Source: Amylostereum areolatum
Taxonomy: Eukaryota > Basidiomycota > Agaricomycetes > Russulales > Stereaceae
Assembly: GCA_012932865.1 (NCBI GenBank)
Contig: SAXG01000028.1
Coordinates: forward strand, 186,001 to 250,000
Length of the DNA stretch: 64,000 nucleotides
Direction: 5' to 3'
Shown here: one piece after another, positions 22,168-33,460 of the stretch
How positions within the stretch are numbered: the first letter of the stretch is position 1
Layout: each line of letters opens with the position of its first letter
Notes under the pieces: model-generated
Database searches by the model: none
Seen by the model: only the letters and a program-made list of their open reading frames with translations
What the model was told of the DNA's origin: nothing
Made by a program: the position numbers and the translations under genes

Positions 22168-23178
22168 ATGCTCGCGTTTGTCGCTCTCGCCATCTCCTTC
22201 TCGGTGGCTTCGGTACGCGCGGACCTGGGCAAAACTTCTCTTTTTACGAACGGCTTGCACGACCCGCTTAGCGGCCTGGACAACCTTCGCGTCCCCGCGA
22301 GCTCTGTGGTCAGCGTAACACCCCCCGACCTCTGCGTCCAGCACGCCCAGGACAACAGCTGCGACACGTCCTCGCTCCAGGCGTTTACAGTCACCTACGA
22401 CGACTGCACAGAGCCGTGGACGATCTGTCGCTGCAGCGATGCGCAGATGGAGTGCGTACAAACCGTCGTCTCTTAGACTTCGTCTGTAGCTGACGCGCGC
22501 AGTCAAACGACGTTGATCAATAGGTTCGGTCAGATCCCGCCCGGTGTGCGCAGTTACGTCGGCAGCGCACTGGCCGTTCAGGCCGGTAGCTGCAGTGCCG
22601 GCAGCGGTGGCGATTTCATCGTCTTTAGCGGTGATTGCTCCGAGAGCGTATTCGATCATGAGTCGTACGTCTTGAATCACCTTCATCTGTGAGACTTTTC
22701 CGATGTATGCAAACTACAGGGGACACTCTCTCGACCAGAACACTTCGCCGTCCCAGACTTGGGCCGACGCTCTCGCGGGCTCGACCTGCGTGCCCGATGA
22801 CTACGCCGACACTTCCACCGCGGAGGACTTCGCGCAGGTCAACGTCTTGTACACCTACCAGACGAAGATCGCGCCTATTCCTGCGGACACGAGCTGCCTG
22901 CAGCCCCAGCTCGACGTCTTCTCGAACACGCCGCGCATCGCGAACGCCCACTCCACCACGACTTGCACCGCGAGTGTTCGGCCGTTCGATCTGTACGTCC
23001 CCTATTCCAGCGTCCGATGATGCGGTGCTGACGGTAGCGAATGTGTAGGTCGACTGATAGTAATGTCAGTCGCAGAGATGCAACCTACGTTCCCATCAAA
23101 CTCAATTACTTCCACCCGAACCCAAGGGATGCGACTTACGTTCCCATCAAGCTTCATCGTTTCGAGCGGGGTGTTTGA
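22168..23178 (+). CDS. Secreted con-13-like protein with HExxH motif
   Basis: Four exons (22168-22451, 22503-22664, 22720-22992, 23049-23178) give 282 aa. The N-terminus is a signal peptide (MLAFVALAISFSVASVRA). Cysteines are frequent (CVQHAQDNSC, DDC, TICRC, GSC, DC, STC), as in a disulphide-bonded secreted protein. The arrangement TYDDCTEPWTICRC..., a short GQIPPGVRSYVGSAL block, HES-GH-SLD and a TCVPDDYADTSTAEDFAQ block resembles the conidiation-specific protein 13 family found across fungi. The HESGH zinc-protease-like motif is created across an intron. The last exon encodes a tandem ATYVPIKL repeat and is the least certain part. A metallopeptidase activity is possible but unproven. Confidence 0.75.
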
Positions 23179-23424
23179 AACCCGATAGTGAATTTACTAG
23201 TAGTATGGTCTTGCGAGGTTAGTTAGTACCAGCCACATAGGTTCCTGTACCGAGTCCGTAATTCATTCGTATGAGCGCGACAAAGCCTTACGAAGCCTGA
23301 ACATTGCTTGGGGTCCCCTTTTGCATGGAATAACTAGCCGAGCAATGTGAAAACCACTGTCAATCCCGTTCATGCAAATGAACAAGTCGTCGGGTATCAA
23401 TTGAATACGTAGTCAAATCTGCAT
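23179..23424. other. Intergenic before tRNA-Ile
   Basis: 3' flank of the con-13-like gene; no feature seen. Confidence 0.4.
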
Positions 23425-23498
23425 GGCCGACTAGCTCAGCTGGTTAGAGCGTCGTGCTAATAACGCGAAGGTCTTGGGTTCGATCCCCAAGTTGGCCA
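23425..23498 (+). tRNA. tRNA-Ile (AAT), intronless
   Basis: GGCCGAC pairs with GTTGGCC (one G-T and otherwise Watson-Crick or compatible pairs), then discriminator A. D arm AGCTCAGCTGGTTAGAGC, anticodon stem TCGTG/CGCGA with loop CTAATAA (anticodon AAT), and T arm TTGGG-TTCGATC-CCCAA all fold canonically. Confidence 0.93.
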
Positions 23499-23501
23499 TC
23501 A

Positions 23502-23508
23502 TTTTTTT
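23502..23508 (+). terminator. Pol III T-run after tRNA-Ile
   Basis: Seven consecutive T residues four bases after the tRNA 3' end. Confidence 0.7.
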
Positions 23509-23979
23509 ACTACTACCTAAACAAACACTTCTTCATTCATTCAAGTTTGAAGTTTTCAAGAACCAAGTTTCAAACTTTCAACCAGTTACTCCGACTCTCA
23601 TGAGTAGCACTATGTACTCCTTACTAGATAGTACGACTGACCAGACTCTTCCATGATCCAACACCCGTATCCAGCAGAGAGTGGCAAGCGCAGCGGATGT
23701 CATTCTCGTCGTAGAAAGTTGGAATAAGTACAGCGACGCGGCGTATGCCAGTGCGCGCGCGGACGCTAGCGGTAAGATAGAGTTATGGATAGCTGTAGAC
23801 AGCCAGGTCATGCAGATAAGTATAGGTGTGCGGGTAGGTAAACATTTCGATGCGACTCCCCGGTTGGTGAAGTGGAGATGAAAAGGTAAGCTGTAGGGGA
23901 CAAACTGCCCCCATAAATATGATAAATAGCAAAGAAGAAGGGGTGATGAGCGTCGAAGGGGGCGTGGCCAAACGATCGA
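23509..23979. other. Intergenic, no gene recognised
   Basis: Sequence between tRNA-Ile and the 3' end of the minus-strand disordered-protein gene. Short ORFs only. Confidence 0.4.
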
Positions 23980-25578
23980 TCAAAAACGCCTGCCCACGAG
24001 GATATCTTCCCCGTCGGCACCGCTGCTGCGTCCGGTGCTGTACCCACTCCGACTGGAATGCGTACGCGTACCAGAGCTCATCGCGCGGATCATGTCTTTC
24101 ATGCTTCCGAGGCTGAGCTTGGGCGGGCGCATGGCTGCCTTACGAGGGCGTATCGGGGAGTCTTCAGGTGGAGTCAACGGCGCAACGGGACGCGTCGGGA
24201 ACGCGCCGACGTCGAGCGCGGGCGCGTGGTAAGACTCCTCGAGGAATGCGATGCGCGCAAGCCGCGCGTCCGCAGGCGAGTTGCTCGGGATCTTGGTGTT
24301 CGAGCCAGGGAGGGGAAGCGCGAGAGGCGCGGGCCTGCGGCGCGTCGCACCCTTGGAACGAGTGAGCTGTACGCGTTGAGGAGACAGAGGGGAGGCGGGG
24401 CTGAGAGGGACGGTGAAAGCTTCGGCGTCGAAGTATGATGCCTTGCGGAGATGCGCGGCGCGTCGGCGAGAGCGGGCGGGGATGGCGAGGACGGACAAGC
24501 CAGGAGTGGACTTGCCGGTCGAAGCGCCTCCACTGTCCGGAGACGTCGCCTGGCTGGTATGCTCCCATGGGTTGGAAAGCTGGTAGCGCGGGTCGAGGGC
24601 CGATTCCTGCGAGTACACGCTCTTGTCGGGCGACGACTGCGGCGTCGAGTTAAAATCTTCCCACTCCTCCGACTCTTCGTAGTCCATGATGAGACGGGCG
24701 AACTCCCACTCCTCGTCCTCCTCGAAGAGCTCGCGCGGTGCATTGTCCTGCTCAGGCTTAGCAACAGCAGCGGCCACGGACGAGCGGTCCATCGTCAGAC
24801 GACGAGTCTTCCCATCCGCGGGGCCGTCGACGAGCGTGAGCATGAGCCGTTCGCTGGCCAGCGGTTGCGAGTACTCTGTCCGTTTCTGAATGGCCAAGCG
24901 TGAGGCGCGGATCCCTGGCGATTGCGCGACGCGAGAACGGCGACGGGATTTGGGCGAGGCAGAGTGCGCGCGCAACTTCTTCGCCGCGGCGGTTTGGAAG
25001 GTGCGCAGACCACCGCTCCTGGCTGAGGACGACGGGGATGGCGTAGGCGATGGGGTAGGGAGCGGCGCGCGCACGGGCGCGGACTTCTGCGCTGCCTTGG
25101 GTGACGCCCGGGGACCTTTCGGCTGTTTGGGCTGCGGGCTGCGTGCGGTGATGGAGAACTCGGACTTGAAATGTTTCAGGAGCGGTCCTACGAGCGTCGG
25201 GCTCTCGAGGCGGAGGAAGGACATGGATTGGCCTGCAGCGTGCACGACGGCGGATTCGGGGCTGCGAAGGCGCGAGAGGGCCATGAACTTCTGCGCGAGG
25301 GCGGGCGTGCCGGCGGTCGAGGGTGGACTGGGGAGAGCGGGCGATCCTGGCTGGACGTGGGTAGCCCAGGAGACGATGACGGACGGACGTTTCAGCTGGG
25401 CGGGCTTGGAGACATAGCCGTGGGCGAGGCTGGCACCGCCCGAGAGCGGGCTGAGGGGGCTCATCTGCGGGCGTGAGGGGAGAGGGGTCGTAGGAGCGCG
25501 TTTCTGGGGCGGTGGGCGGGTGAGCATGATATTGGGGCGGGCGAAGGTGCGAATCTCGGCGGCGACAGGAGAGGTCAT
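23980..25578 (-). CDS. Disordered WATHVQPGSP-family protein, copy A
   Basis: Intronless 532-aa gene starting MTSPVAAEIRTF. It is mostly low-complexity Pro/Ser/Arg, but conserved islands recur in the same order in a second single-exon gene at 43.7 kb: WATHVQPGSPA-PSPP near the N-terminus, a basic Arg/Ser block with an RLAIQKR-like segment, an acidic EEWEFARLI...EEWEDFNSTP block, LDPRYQ, and LAIPARSRR-AAHLRKASY near the C-terminus. These islands look like short linear motifs in a disordered scaffold. The tail is basic with phosphorylatable serines. No enzymatic or membrane signature is seen. Function unknown; regulation or cytoskeleton is a guess only. Confidence 0.78.
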   Translation of the reverse strand: MTSPVAAEIRTFARPNIMLTRPPPQKRAPTTPLPSRPQMSPLSPLSGGASLAHGYVSKPAQLKRPSVIVSWATHVQPGSPALPSPPSTAGTPALAQKFMALSRLRSPESAVVHAAGQSMSFLRLESPTLVGPLLKHFKSEFSITARSPQPKQPKGPRASPKAAQKSAPVRAPLPTPSPTPSPSSSARSGGLRTFQTAAAKKLRAHSASPKSRRRSRVAQSPGIRASRLAIQKRTEYSQPLASERLMLTLVDGPADGKTRRLTMDRSSVAAAVAKPEQDNAPRELFEEDEEWEFARLIMDYEESEEWEDFNSTPQSSPDKSVYSQESALDPRYQLSNPWEHTSQATSPDSGGASTGKSTPGLSVLAIPARSRRRAAHLRKASYFDAEAFTVPLSPASPLSPQRVQLTRSKGATRRRPAPLALPLPGSNTKIPSNSPADARLARIAFLEESYHAPALDVGAFPTRPVAPLTPPEDSPIRPRKAAMRPPKLSLGSMKDMIRAMSSGTRTHSSRSGYSTGRSSGADGEDILVGRRF

Positions 25579-28544
25579 TGGAGAGTACTGAGAGCGGGGA
25601 AGGTGGGGAAGAATATGGCCAAGAAACTTCTGGACGCGCCGAGTCTGTCAGCGACGTCCCCCGAATGCGAGGCGGCGATTACTCACGATAGACGTTGGAT
25701 CGCTCCGTAGGTCGTAAAGGCAAAATCACAGCAGACAGAAATAAGAAACGGAGACGCGACGAAAAAGGAGGGGGATGTTGGTACAAAGAAACCGCCCAAA
25801 AAAAGAGGAAGAGAAGAAAGACGAAAAATGAAGGATCAATGCAGACCCCCGAATGCCACTGGGGGGCATGGACGACGACGGTAGGGGTATATGAATCCCT
25901 CAGCGACCGCGACTGTGCCGCAATTGATCTGTCGAGCGCTGTTGACAGCCCTTGGCGCTGGCGAGACCCTGCGACGCGGAGACCCCCGCAGCCGACGCCG
26001 ACACTGACAACGATGACGTCCCTGTCACTCCCCATTTCAAAACATCGTGTAAGTAGTGTAGGACCTGTGTACGCGTCTACGGCAGTCGACCTAGCAGTCG
26101 ACACCTACTTCGGCAGCAAAAATCCATGGAGAGAAAGACCTGAAAACCACTCACCGCGATTGTCTGAAAGATGCTGCCAGTTACTGCGTCTCCTGCAAAT
26201 GCGTGCCATGGCCGTGGGCATCTATGTATGTCGATCGCGATCACAATATTATGATGAATACGACACCCACGCTCCAATAAAACCATCACTGTCTCCAGCA
26301 CAGCTTCTCACTGTCACAAGTCCGGATCCGGATCTCTGTGGCGGTGCGATGACGGGTCTACATAAAATACGTACTTCGCCTCGCGCTCCCACTGCGTCAC
26401 AGGCCGTCAATCAGATGTAAGTACTGTGGACGGACCGGGACTGCTCGGAGTAAGTACAGACTTCCAAGGATAACATGGGGTATATTACTTATAGGTTTGT
26501 CTGAGGGCACCCGGGGTCATGCATGCATGCCTCGAGGCCGGTAACAACGCCGTCGACCAACCACCCATTCCTTCTCGACGACACTGCCAATGGTACTCCC
26601 AGGACCTTGATCCTCGGCGGTTCGACAAGCATGTCAACACATGCAAGATGAAATACGTCAGCCAGAACAAGCGACTTGCGGCTTGCGCTGAAGAAATCCG
26701 TCCAGTGGCAACACGGAGACGTCGGGCACCGGATGAAGGCTTCGTGGATTGTAGCATACCGCTTGAGAACGGGGAAGACGAGTTGTCGGCAGACTCTGTG
26801 GTACGCCGCCTTTCTTATAACGGGATTCCCAATATCTGAATGGCATTGTAGATCCCCGTGGATCCATTAGACCGCGAGGAAGAGAAAAGTTGTCTGCCAA
26901 TGGGCGGAATAGACGCGACATGTACGCAAATTTGGCCAATCTGTTGAATGCAGCATCTTACGCGTGGTGAATAGCTGCTGATCGTCCAGAAACACCCGAA
27001 ATGTACATCAAAGTTGTGCCGCATCCACATAGTCCCGTCGCAATACCGCTAGCGGTTTGCGTTACTTCCGTTTTGCGGTCCCCGAACGGTGTTCCTCGGA
27101 GCGTGACGTCTTGAACGGTATGGTGCGCATCATACGTGAGCTTGCGAAGGCGTGATAGCATTTTGGAGGGGGTAAACCGCCTGGATGCTCTGTGTTTGGC
27201 GAGCTCTGGAGGGTTTGCGACATGGGAGTATTTTTGCCGCACGCAGCGAGCAATGTTCATTGGAGCCTATCAATGCGTTTTTTTTCGAGCCTCGGATATA
27301 TGGAAGATACAGAGATACGTACCCAAATGTTCCCTCTGTTTTCCAACCATCACGATATCTCATGAACCTGGTAGTGGCCGGTGTCAGAACGAATTGCGTC
27401 CAATGCAACCTGCCACGTACCTCGGGAGCTCCAGGCCGGAAAACTCTGCACAATCCGACGAACCATGGAAAGAGCGGGGGTACGGCGTGTTGATTCAATG
27501 TCGTTGAAGAAAGGGTTGTTTGAGTCGAGGTTGTTAATGACGACGGAATCGCTCCTCGTCAGGTTGATGGCCATGGCGAAGTGGGTGTAATGCCATGGAT
27601 CGAAGAATATCATGAATACGGAAATAGGATGAGAGTTCCAATAAGAGTATGTTGTCAGCCGCGCTCTCTGGTATGATTTAGAGGACGCACATCTAATGTT
27701 TCAAGGCCTGACAGGCTTTTGCGGCGAACGACCATGATGTCCTTCCTCTCAACGCGCTCCACTGCCTTGCGAATGGCATCCGGTAGAAAGGTAACAGGCC
27801 TTCGAGAGAGTTATCCTCGGAGTGCGACCCTGCTGCTGTCGATGGCATTGTGCGAGCCCTGCGTGTTGACGAGGGCCTGAGATTCCGAGAGAGTTGGAAG
27901 GGCGGACTCTGGATTGGTCTTAGAAGCGGCGGCGTCAGGCGACGTAAACTGTCGGTAGATCATGGTTCAAGCTGTAAACGGGTTGTATAGGAGGCCCTAA
28001 CCTCGCTTATGTCGAGCATACTTATGTGAGAGGAAGGCGACGATGAGTAGAGGAAGAGGTCGGAAGGCGATGTCGAGGGTCGCGCACCGCGGCCATTGGC
28101 CCCAGGTGACGTCACCGAGTAATTTCGCGGCAAAAGCGATTTTTCCGGGAGGCGCCCGTAATTGGCCTCTCTTATAAAAGGCTTGTAACCCTCTATGCGA
28201 GCTTACATAGACCATTACAAGCCTTTTATAAGCGCCTTATAAGGATTTTCTGAGCTTATAGTGCTTCTAAATTGAGAGAACTAATTAAAAGGCACTTTCC
28301 GGTTTTCCGACACATTATCATATGCGTCACGTGATATTTCCTCATCTGGCTCTCCAGTGCTGTGGGTACTTAACTTACCTCCTTCCTCACTTCTTAGGCA
28401 GTTACTCTCGCCGACCTTCTGCGCGTCTTTCCTTCGATTTCGTTTGAAGAGCAGAGCCTGAATTTCCAAGTGTACCGGAAACGGAAGTACGTGTTGGCCT
28501 TGTGCGACCGCCTGTTCCAACTTATTTTCGTTTGCAGAACCCCC
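25579..28544. other. 3-kb gene-poor region
   Basis: The left end is the 5' leader of the minus-strand gene. 26.5-28.0 kb contains several minus-strand ORFs, such as 27350-27613 (87 aa with FFDPWHYTHFAMAINL) and one starting at 27963 (MIYRQFTSPDAAASK). They may be exons of a decayed or unrecognised gene, but they do not join cleanly. A strong hairpin lies at 28171-28232. The right end is the leader of the F-box/WD40 gene. Confidence 0.4.
28171..28232. repeat. 18-bp perfect inverted repeat
   Basis: CTTATAAAAGGCTTGTAA at 28171-28188 recurs as its exact reverse complement at 28215-28232, leaving a 26-nt loop. Each arm contains TATAAAAGG, so TATA-like elements face each other. A further small palindrome CCTTATAAGG lies at about 28235-28244. 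Confidence 0.75.
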
Positions 28545-30669
28545 ATGGCCCCGTTCTCCCCAACTACATACCCTTCGTCGGGATCTATACTCTACAATAA
28601 CGTTCGCCCACCGACACCAGCTCCTTCTCCTCCAATATTGGAATCGTTTCCCCACCAAAGTCCTGCCATATCGGTAGCCTTCGATGACCCCTCTCCAAAT
28701 CCGTTCAAGCACTTGACCCCTGCCGACTTTGTGTCGAACTTCGCTCAACTTCCCTCTCATCTCCGTCTCTCCACGCTCTATGGAATAATCCCCATCCTCA
28801 CCCCTGCGGAACTTACGGACCTTCAAATCCGAGTTGCACCCCTGCTCAAACGCGATTTCCTCAACGAGCTTCCCACCGAACTCGCCCTCCATGTCCTTAC
28901 CTTCCTCGACGGTCCCAAGACGGTCGCCACCGCAGCGCGGGTGTCTCGGAGATGGAACTCTCTTATCAAGGACGAGCACATTTGGAAAGCGTTGTGCGCT
29001 AATGCGGGATTCGAGTGGCCAGACGTAGACTCGGATCTATTCGATGGAATCATACCGCCCCCGACGACCTATCGATCCTTTTACAAGTATTCCTACACGA
29101 CAGGTGAGCGATTAGGCTTGGGTGTTTTATCCTCTGTTGACGTTTGATCAGTGCGCAACTGGAAATGTCACCCTCGCCTACTCCGAACCCACCGCTTGCC
29201 CACACACACCGACGAACCGAGTGTCAACACCATCACATCCGCCGTGCTCTCGCCCGCGCACCTCGTCGCCGGCCTTGCAAATTCCAAGATCCACATCTTC
29301 AACGCCTCCAACGGCACCACCCTTCGTACCCTCACTGGCCACGCTAACGGCGTTTGGGCCGTCTGTCTCGTCACCGCGGGGGGAGCCCTCGATCCGCGTC
29401 ATGCTCGCTTGCCTCTCGCCGACGTGCTTGGCAACCTCGACCGAGTCCCCGAGGTCGCTGCAGGCCTCGAATGGCAGCTACGGCACAATCGCCAGCCGAG
29501 TGGATGGGACGTTAGCGACCCGCTTGGACTGGACCATCTCCTGCCGCGAACGATGCGGGAGGCGCTTGGCCTCGGTGCACCACAACATTGGATGGAGGAG
29601 TCGCCTGAAGGGACTACGAGGGACAGAGTGCAGCCGGGCGGGGCGTCGCGGGGCTGGGGCCAGCCGGGCGCGCTGGTCGTGAGTGGAGGATGCGATAAGG
29701 ACGTGCGAGTGTGGGACGTCGAAACAGGGTATGTGTCTTCGTTCTTCCTTGGTTAACTTTTACTGACGGCGATCGCAGCCTCTGTATCTACGTCCTCCGT
29801 GGGCACACCTCGACTGTGCGGAGCCTGCGCGTGCTGCACAATCGTCCGATCGCGGTCTCGGGCGCGCGGGATGGGACACTGAGGGTGTGGGATATTCAGC
29901 GGGGGCGCATGATGCATCGGCTGCACGGTCATACGGGCAGCGTCCGCGCGCTCGAAGCGTGCGGGAACCAGGTCGTTAGCGGGAGCTACGACAGCACCTG
30001 TAGGGTATGTTGCCGTTTCCCCTCTATCTCCCTCTTTAGACCACTGACATGGGAGCGACAGCTTTGGGACGTTGACACAGGGCAATGTCTGCAGGAGTTC
30101 GTCGGCCACATCCATCAAATTTACTGCGTCGCCTTCGACGGGGAGCGCCTCGCGAGCGGCGGCGTGGACACAACCGTGAGAGTGTGGGATGCGCGCAGTG
30201 GGTAGGTTATGTCCCTCACACACGTTTGGACGCGCCTGATTGACGTCTTTCGCGCAGGCAATGTCTCGCCATGCTCCAGGGACACACCGCGCTGGTCTGC
30301 CAGCTGCAGATGACGCCGAGCATGCTCATCACAGGCGGGGCCGACGGACGCGTACACCTCTTCTCGATGGCGCGTTCTCCCGCCAGTCCGCGTGGCTTGG
30401 CCATCTCGATCATGAACCGGATCCCAGCGCACGATTCGTCGATCACCGCGCTTCAACTTCAGTGCGACGACCGCCTGCTCGTCACGGGCGGCGCAGACGG
30501 GAAGGCTCGGCTGTGGGAGGTCGAGACGGGTCAGTATGTGCGGGAGATGAGTGAGGGCGGGGAGGGCATATGGGGGCTTGCGTTCCGGAAGGAGGTCGGT
30601 GCGATCTTGTGCAGGCGGGCGGGGAAGATGGTTGTGGAAGTTTGGAGTTTTAAGGGCGTCGTGGACTGA
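28545..30669 (+). CDS. F-box/WD40 substrate receptor (Cdc4/Fbw7-like)
   Basis: Five exons (28545-29103, 29152-29728, 29779-30004, 30062-30201, 30258-30669) give 637 aa. ATG 28545 begins MAPFSPTTYPSSG. A Pro/Ser-rich head is followed by an F-box at about residues 105-150 (FLNELPTELALHVLTFLDGP, then RVSRRWNSL and IWKALC). From about residue 200 there are WD40 repeats with GH...WD spacing: SNGTTLRTLTGHANGVWAV, KDVRVWDVETG, LRGHTSTVRSL, TLRVWDIQRG, LHGHTGSVRAL, LWDVDTGQCLQEF, TTVRVWDARSG, LQGHTALV, ARLWEVETG. This is the layout of SCF receptors Cdc4, Met30 and Fbw7, which bind phosphodegrons with the propeller. An insertion with many Arg/Pro sits between the first and second repeats. Which SCF receptor it matches is not determined. 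Confidence 0.9.
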
Positions 30670-31286
30670 CAGCGAGGATACTTGGTCGAGTGCATTTTTG
30701 GACGAATGTTGAGTGCACCTTGTTGACATTTGTTCCCATGACCTTGTGTGGTCTCCCCCTTCTCCGTGTTGTTGTGCACAACTAAACTAGTCGCCTTGTC
30801 AGAATTGTTCCTTGCGCTCATTGCGGTCTTGCTTGACCTACCTGTGCATACGAGGAATCTATATGATGCAGATGTGGGAAGAAGCAGAACTCCCGGTGAC
30901 ATGGCGTATAATTCCTCCCGAGACAGCGCCTCTTCGAGCCACAGCAAAGTCGAAGGAATTCAGGTATTGCCAGAGGTATCGCTTAGCCTTGGTTCCCGCA
31001 AGCCTGAACGATCGCTAGTAGTGCCAAGAACGAACGTCGGCGCGGCCATTGGTTATCATTTGGGCCTACCGTGTATTGAATGCGATCACTTATGAACTCA
31101 TACCAGCCGGCCGCGGTGTAAGTGAAAATCGTGCATATAATATATCATTTCAATGAGAGCTATTGGTCTAATCTTCGTGACGTGCACAGGATCACCTTCA
31201 CACTTGGCGGGCCCTATTGTGATGAATGATTGGTCAATCTTTGCACCAGAAGGCATATAGTAGTTGAACGACTCACGGCGTCCTGT
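30670..31286. other. Intergenic, no gene recognised
   Basis: Between convergent genes. Contains short ORFs without family signal. Confidence 0.45.
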
Positions 31287-32727
31287 TTACCAAGCTCGGA
31301 ATCTTCCTCTGACCGCAGTGTCAAGGTTGTGGAGATGGCCAGCAGGACAAAGCGTATCGATAAGATTTGCACCATTGTTACCCGGCGCGTTCGCAGAGTG
31401 GTCGATGGCTGCAAAGCTTAATCCCGCGATTACATCCACCACCTCAGGCTCCTGATAATCGTGCCAATCACTGACAACCAACTTCTGATCGCCGGTCATC
31501 ACGAAGACAAATATATGCTTCCCATTCGTCCAGAACCCCCATTTAACATTGAAAAACTTGAGTTCAGACCAGATCTGCCAATCGCGCAAGCGGCAAGATA
31601 AGTCAGAGTGTTCCGGGCCCGTGAAGACTGATTACCACCACTTGCCTGTTTCATCATGTTATGGATCCAGGACGATCGTTCCCAGTTAAAATGTGCGCCA
31701 TTGGTGAGGTGACGCATCCCCGTGAAGAATCTAAAGGAATATGACCAGTACACCTTTACTTCGTACAAGGCGACTTGGGATTTTTCTTCCATGTCGAAAA
31801 ATAATAAGCCGTCTGGAAGCCCTGCCTTCTTGAGCTGGTTCCCAGGGTTATGGACTCCCTCTTCAGGCTGCTCCTCAGGCTGTTGATTATTTTGGATGCC
31901 GGCATATATATGCCCTTTCGGAACAGGGCCTCCCCAAACCGGGTAGAAGGGAGCGTCCCGAGAGTTCTGGAGATCGGGGTGCACGGAAGGATCGCGCTCG
32001 TTCCACTTCGCTCCGGCCTCGCTCTGATTCCTGTATCTGGTCTTTGCGACAGGCAATTTTAGACCAACGTGCATGCATTTTACTTGATCACTGAACTCAC
32101 CTTTAACAACGAGTTCACAATGTGAATGATATCCCTGTCGACGAGAATTGCCATCTGCATTTCTGTGTCCACGAGCCGTTCTGTCGTCGTCCTGTTCATG
32201 TGGACGTATCCAGGGAGCAAGATATCTCGAAGCGCCCACCCTTGTTGATCTGCTGGCGCAACTGCAAACCCGGAGTCGTTATCGTCGTTGGGAACGAATT
32301 GCCAGGTATCTCTGTTCGCAGATCCGACGCCCGGACGGCGCTCTGTGTAGCTCTTGAGATTGTTCCAGAGTACACTAGACTTCTGCAATTCGTTCATGTG
32401 AGAAGGGATAGGAACGTGGGGGTCGGGCGGCGCGTCTTGTGGATGATTCATTTCACGGACTTGTCGGGTAGGGTTCGTCCTCGATCAATCCTCCGTAGAC
32501 ATGCCTCCGGGACGGCGGCGAACACCACCTAAAACCCATTGGCGTGTAGGTTCTTCCGCCAGTCCAAAGACGTTGTTCCCGGGAGCAAAAGGGTCTCGGA
32601 TGAAGTGAGGGAAACCATTCCATAATATGTCTGCATTTCCGGGCCTTTGAACAGGTGGTCCGTGTGCAGGAGGAGGGTTTGCGCCTGCAAATCGACTGGG
32701 AAGGAGAAATCTACTTTGAGCGGCCAT
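31287..32727 (-). CDS. Hypothetical protein with four exons and a GC-AG intron
   Basis: Exons 32727-32529, 32459-32101, 32041-31646 and 31574-31287 give 413 aa starting MAAQSRFLLPSRFAGAN. A TATA-like AGTATAAATATT lies about 70 bp upstream at 32795-32806. Exon 3 ends CAG|GCAAGT, a GC donor, and the next exon begins ATCTGG; a GT alternative three bases later does not restore frame. Residues 1-60 are Pro-rich. The rest looks globular, with aromatic-rich blocks such as KVYWSYSFRFFTGMRHL and KWGFWTNGKHIFVFVMTGDQ. No family is recognised. It sits immediately upstream, divergently, of a kinase-like paralogue cluster, and might be a lineage-specific gene. Confidence 0.65.
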
Positions 32728-33460
32728 GACAAGGATACCAGAAGAGGATGAAGTGAGGATGCGTTGAGCTGGTTCAAATTGCTGACCGTGTTCAATATTT
32801 ATACTCGCGAGCAAAGCGCATGAAGTTCACGGCAGTGCCAGTGGATAACAATAAGCATCCTGATTGCGGTGCTATTGGAGAGAGAGGGCGCGAGATCAGA
32901 ATGCAGATACTGAAACAAGCGGAGGAAATGGTCGGCATCGCCGCGGGATGTCGGCGACTCCAAGTCGGCGTCGTGACTCTGGCGTAAATCGCAATGCTGC
33001 TCGCAGGTAATGCTTTACATAAACTGTAAGCGATTATAAGAAAGGACAGATAGCGGGAACCAAACCACATGCGTTATGTCAATTTTGAGCATCGCCAGCT
33101 TTTGAGACCTGAGAACGAGCCTTGAAGCTGGAAAGGCCGATGTCAACGCACGTACTCAATACCGAGTTGTTTATGTCCGCCAAGGTACAGCTTAGAGAAA
33201 CAACTCCCTTGGTATTCTGGCCGAGTAGCTAGAAAACAATAGAGCACGGAAAGTGCGCAGAAAACAATTGGACCGTGACGCTTTTGACTGCTGTGCTGGT
33301 ACGTAAAATCAAGCTTCAAAGGTTTATAAGGTGGACGTCAAATCTCAAATTGCATTCGAGCTTCGCCCTCCCTGCACTCGCTCAACCCCTCAGATCTCAA
33401 GTTTCAAGTCTTCTCAAACTCCATTTTCACCTAGTACTGCTGCTATACGCACCTTTCGCC
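32728..33460. promoter_or_regulatory. Divergent promoter region
   Basis: About 730 bp between the hypothetical gene (minus) and kinase-like gene A (plus). Apart from the TATA-like box at 32795-32806 for the minus-strand gene, no clear element is seen. Confidence 0.4.

Noticed and set aside
27350..27963. Hypothetical gene on the minus strand
   Set aside because: Several short frames look weakly protein-like, but they hit stops when joined at the visible splice sites.
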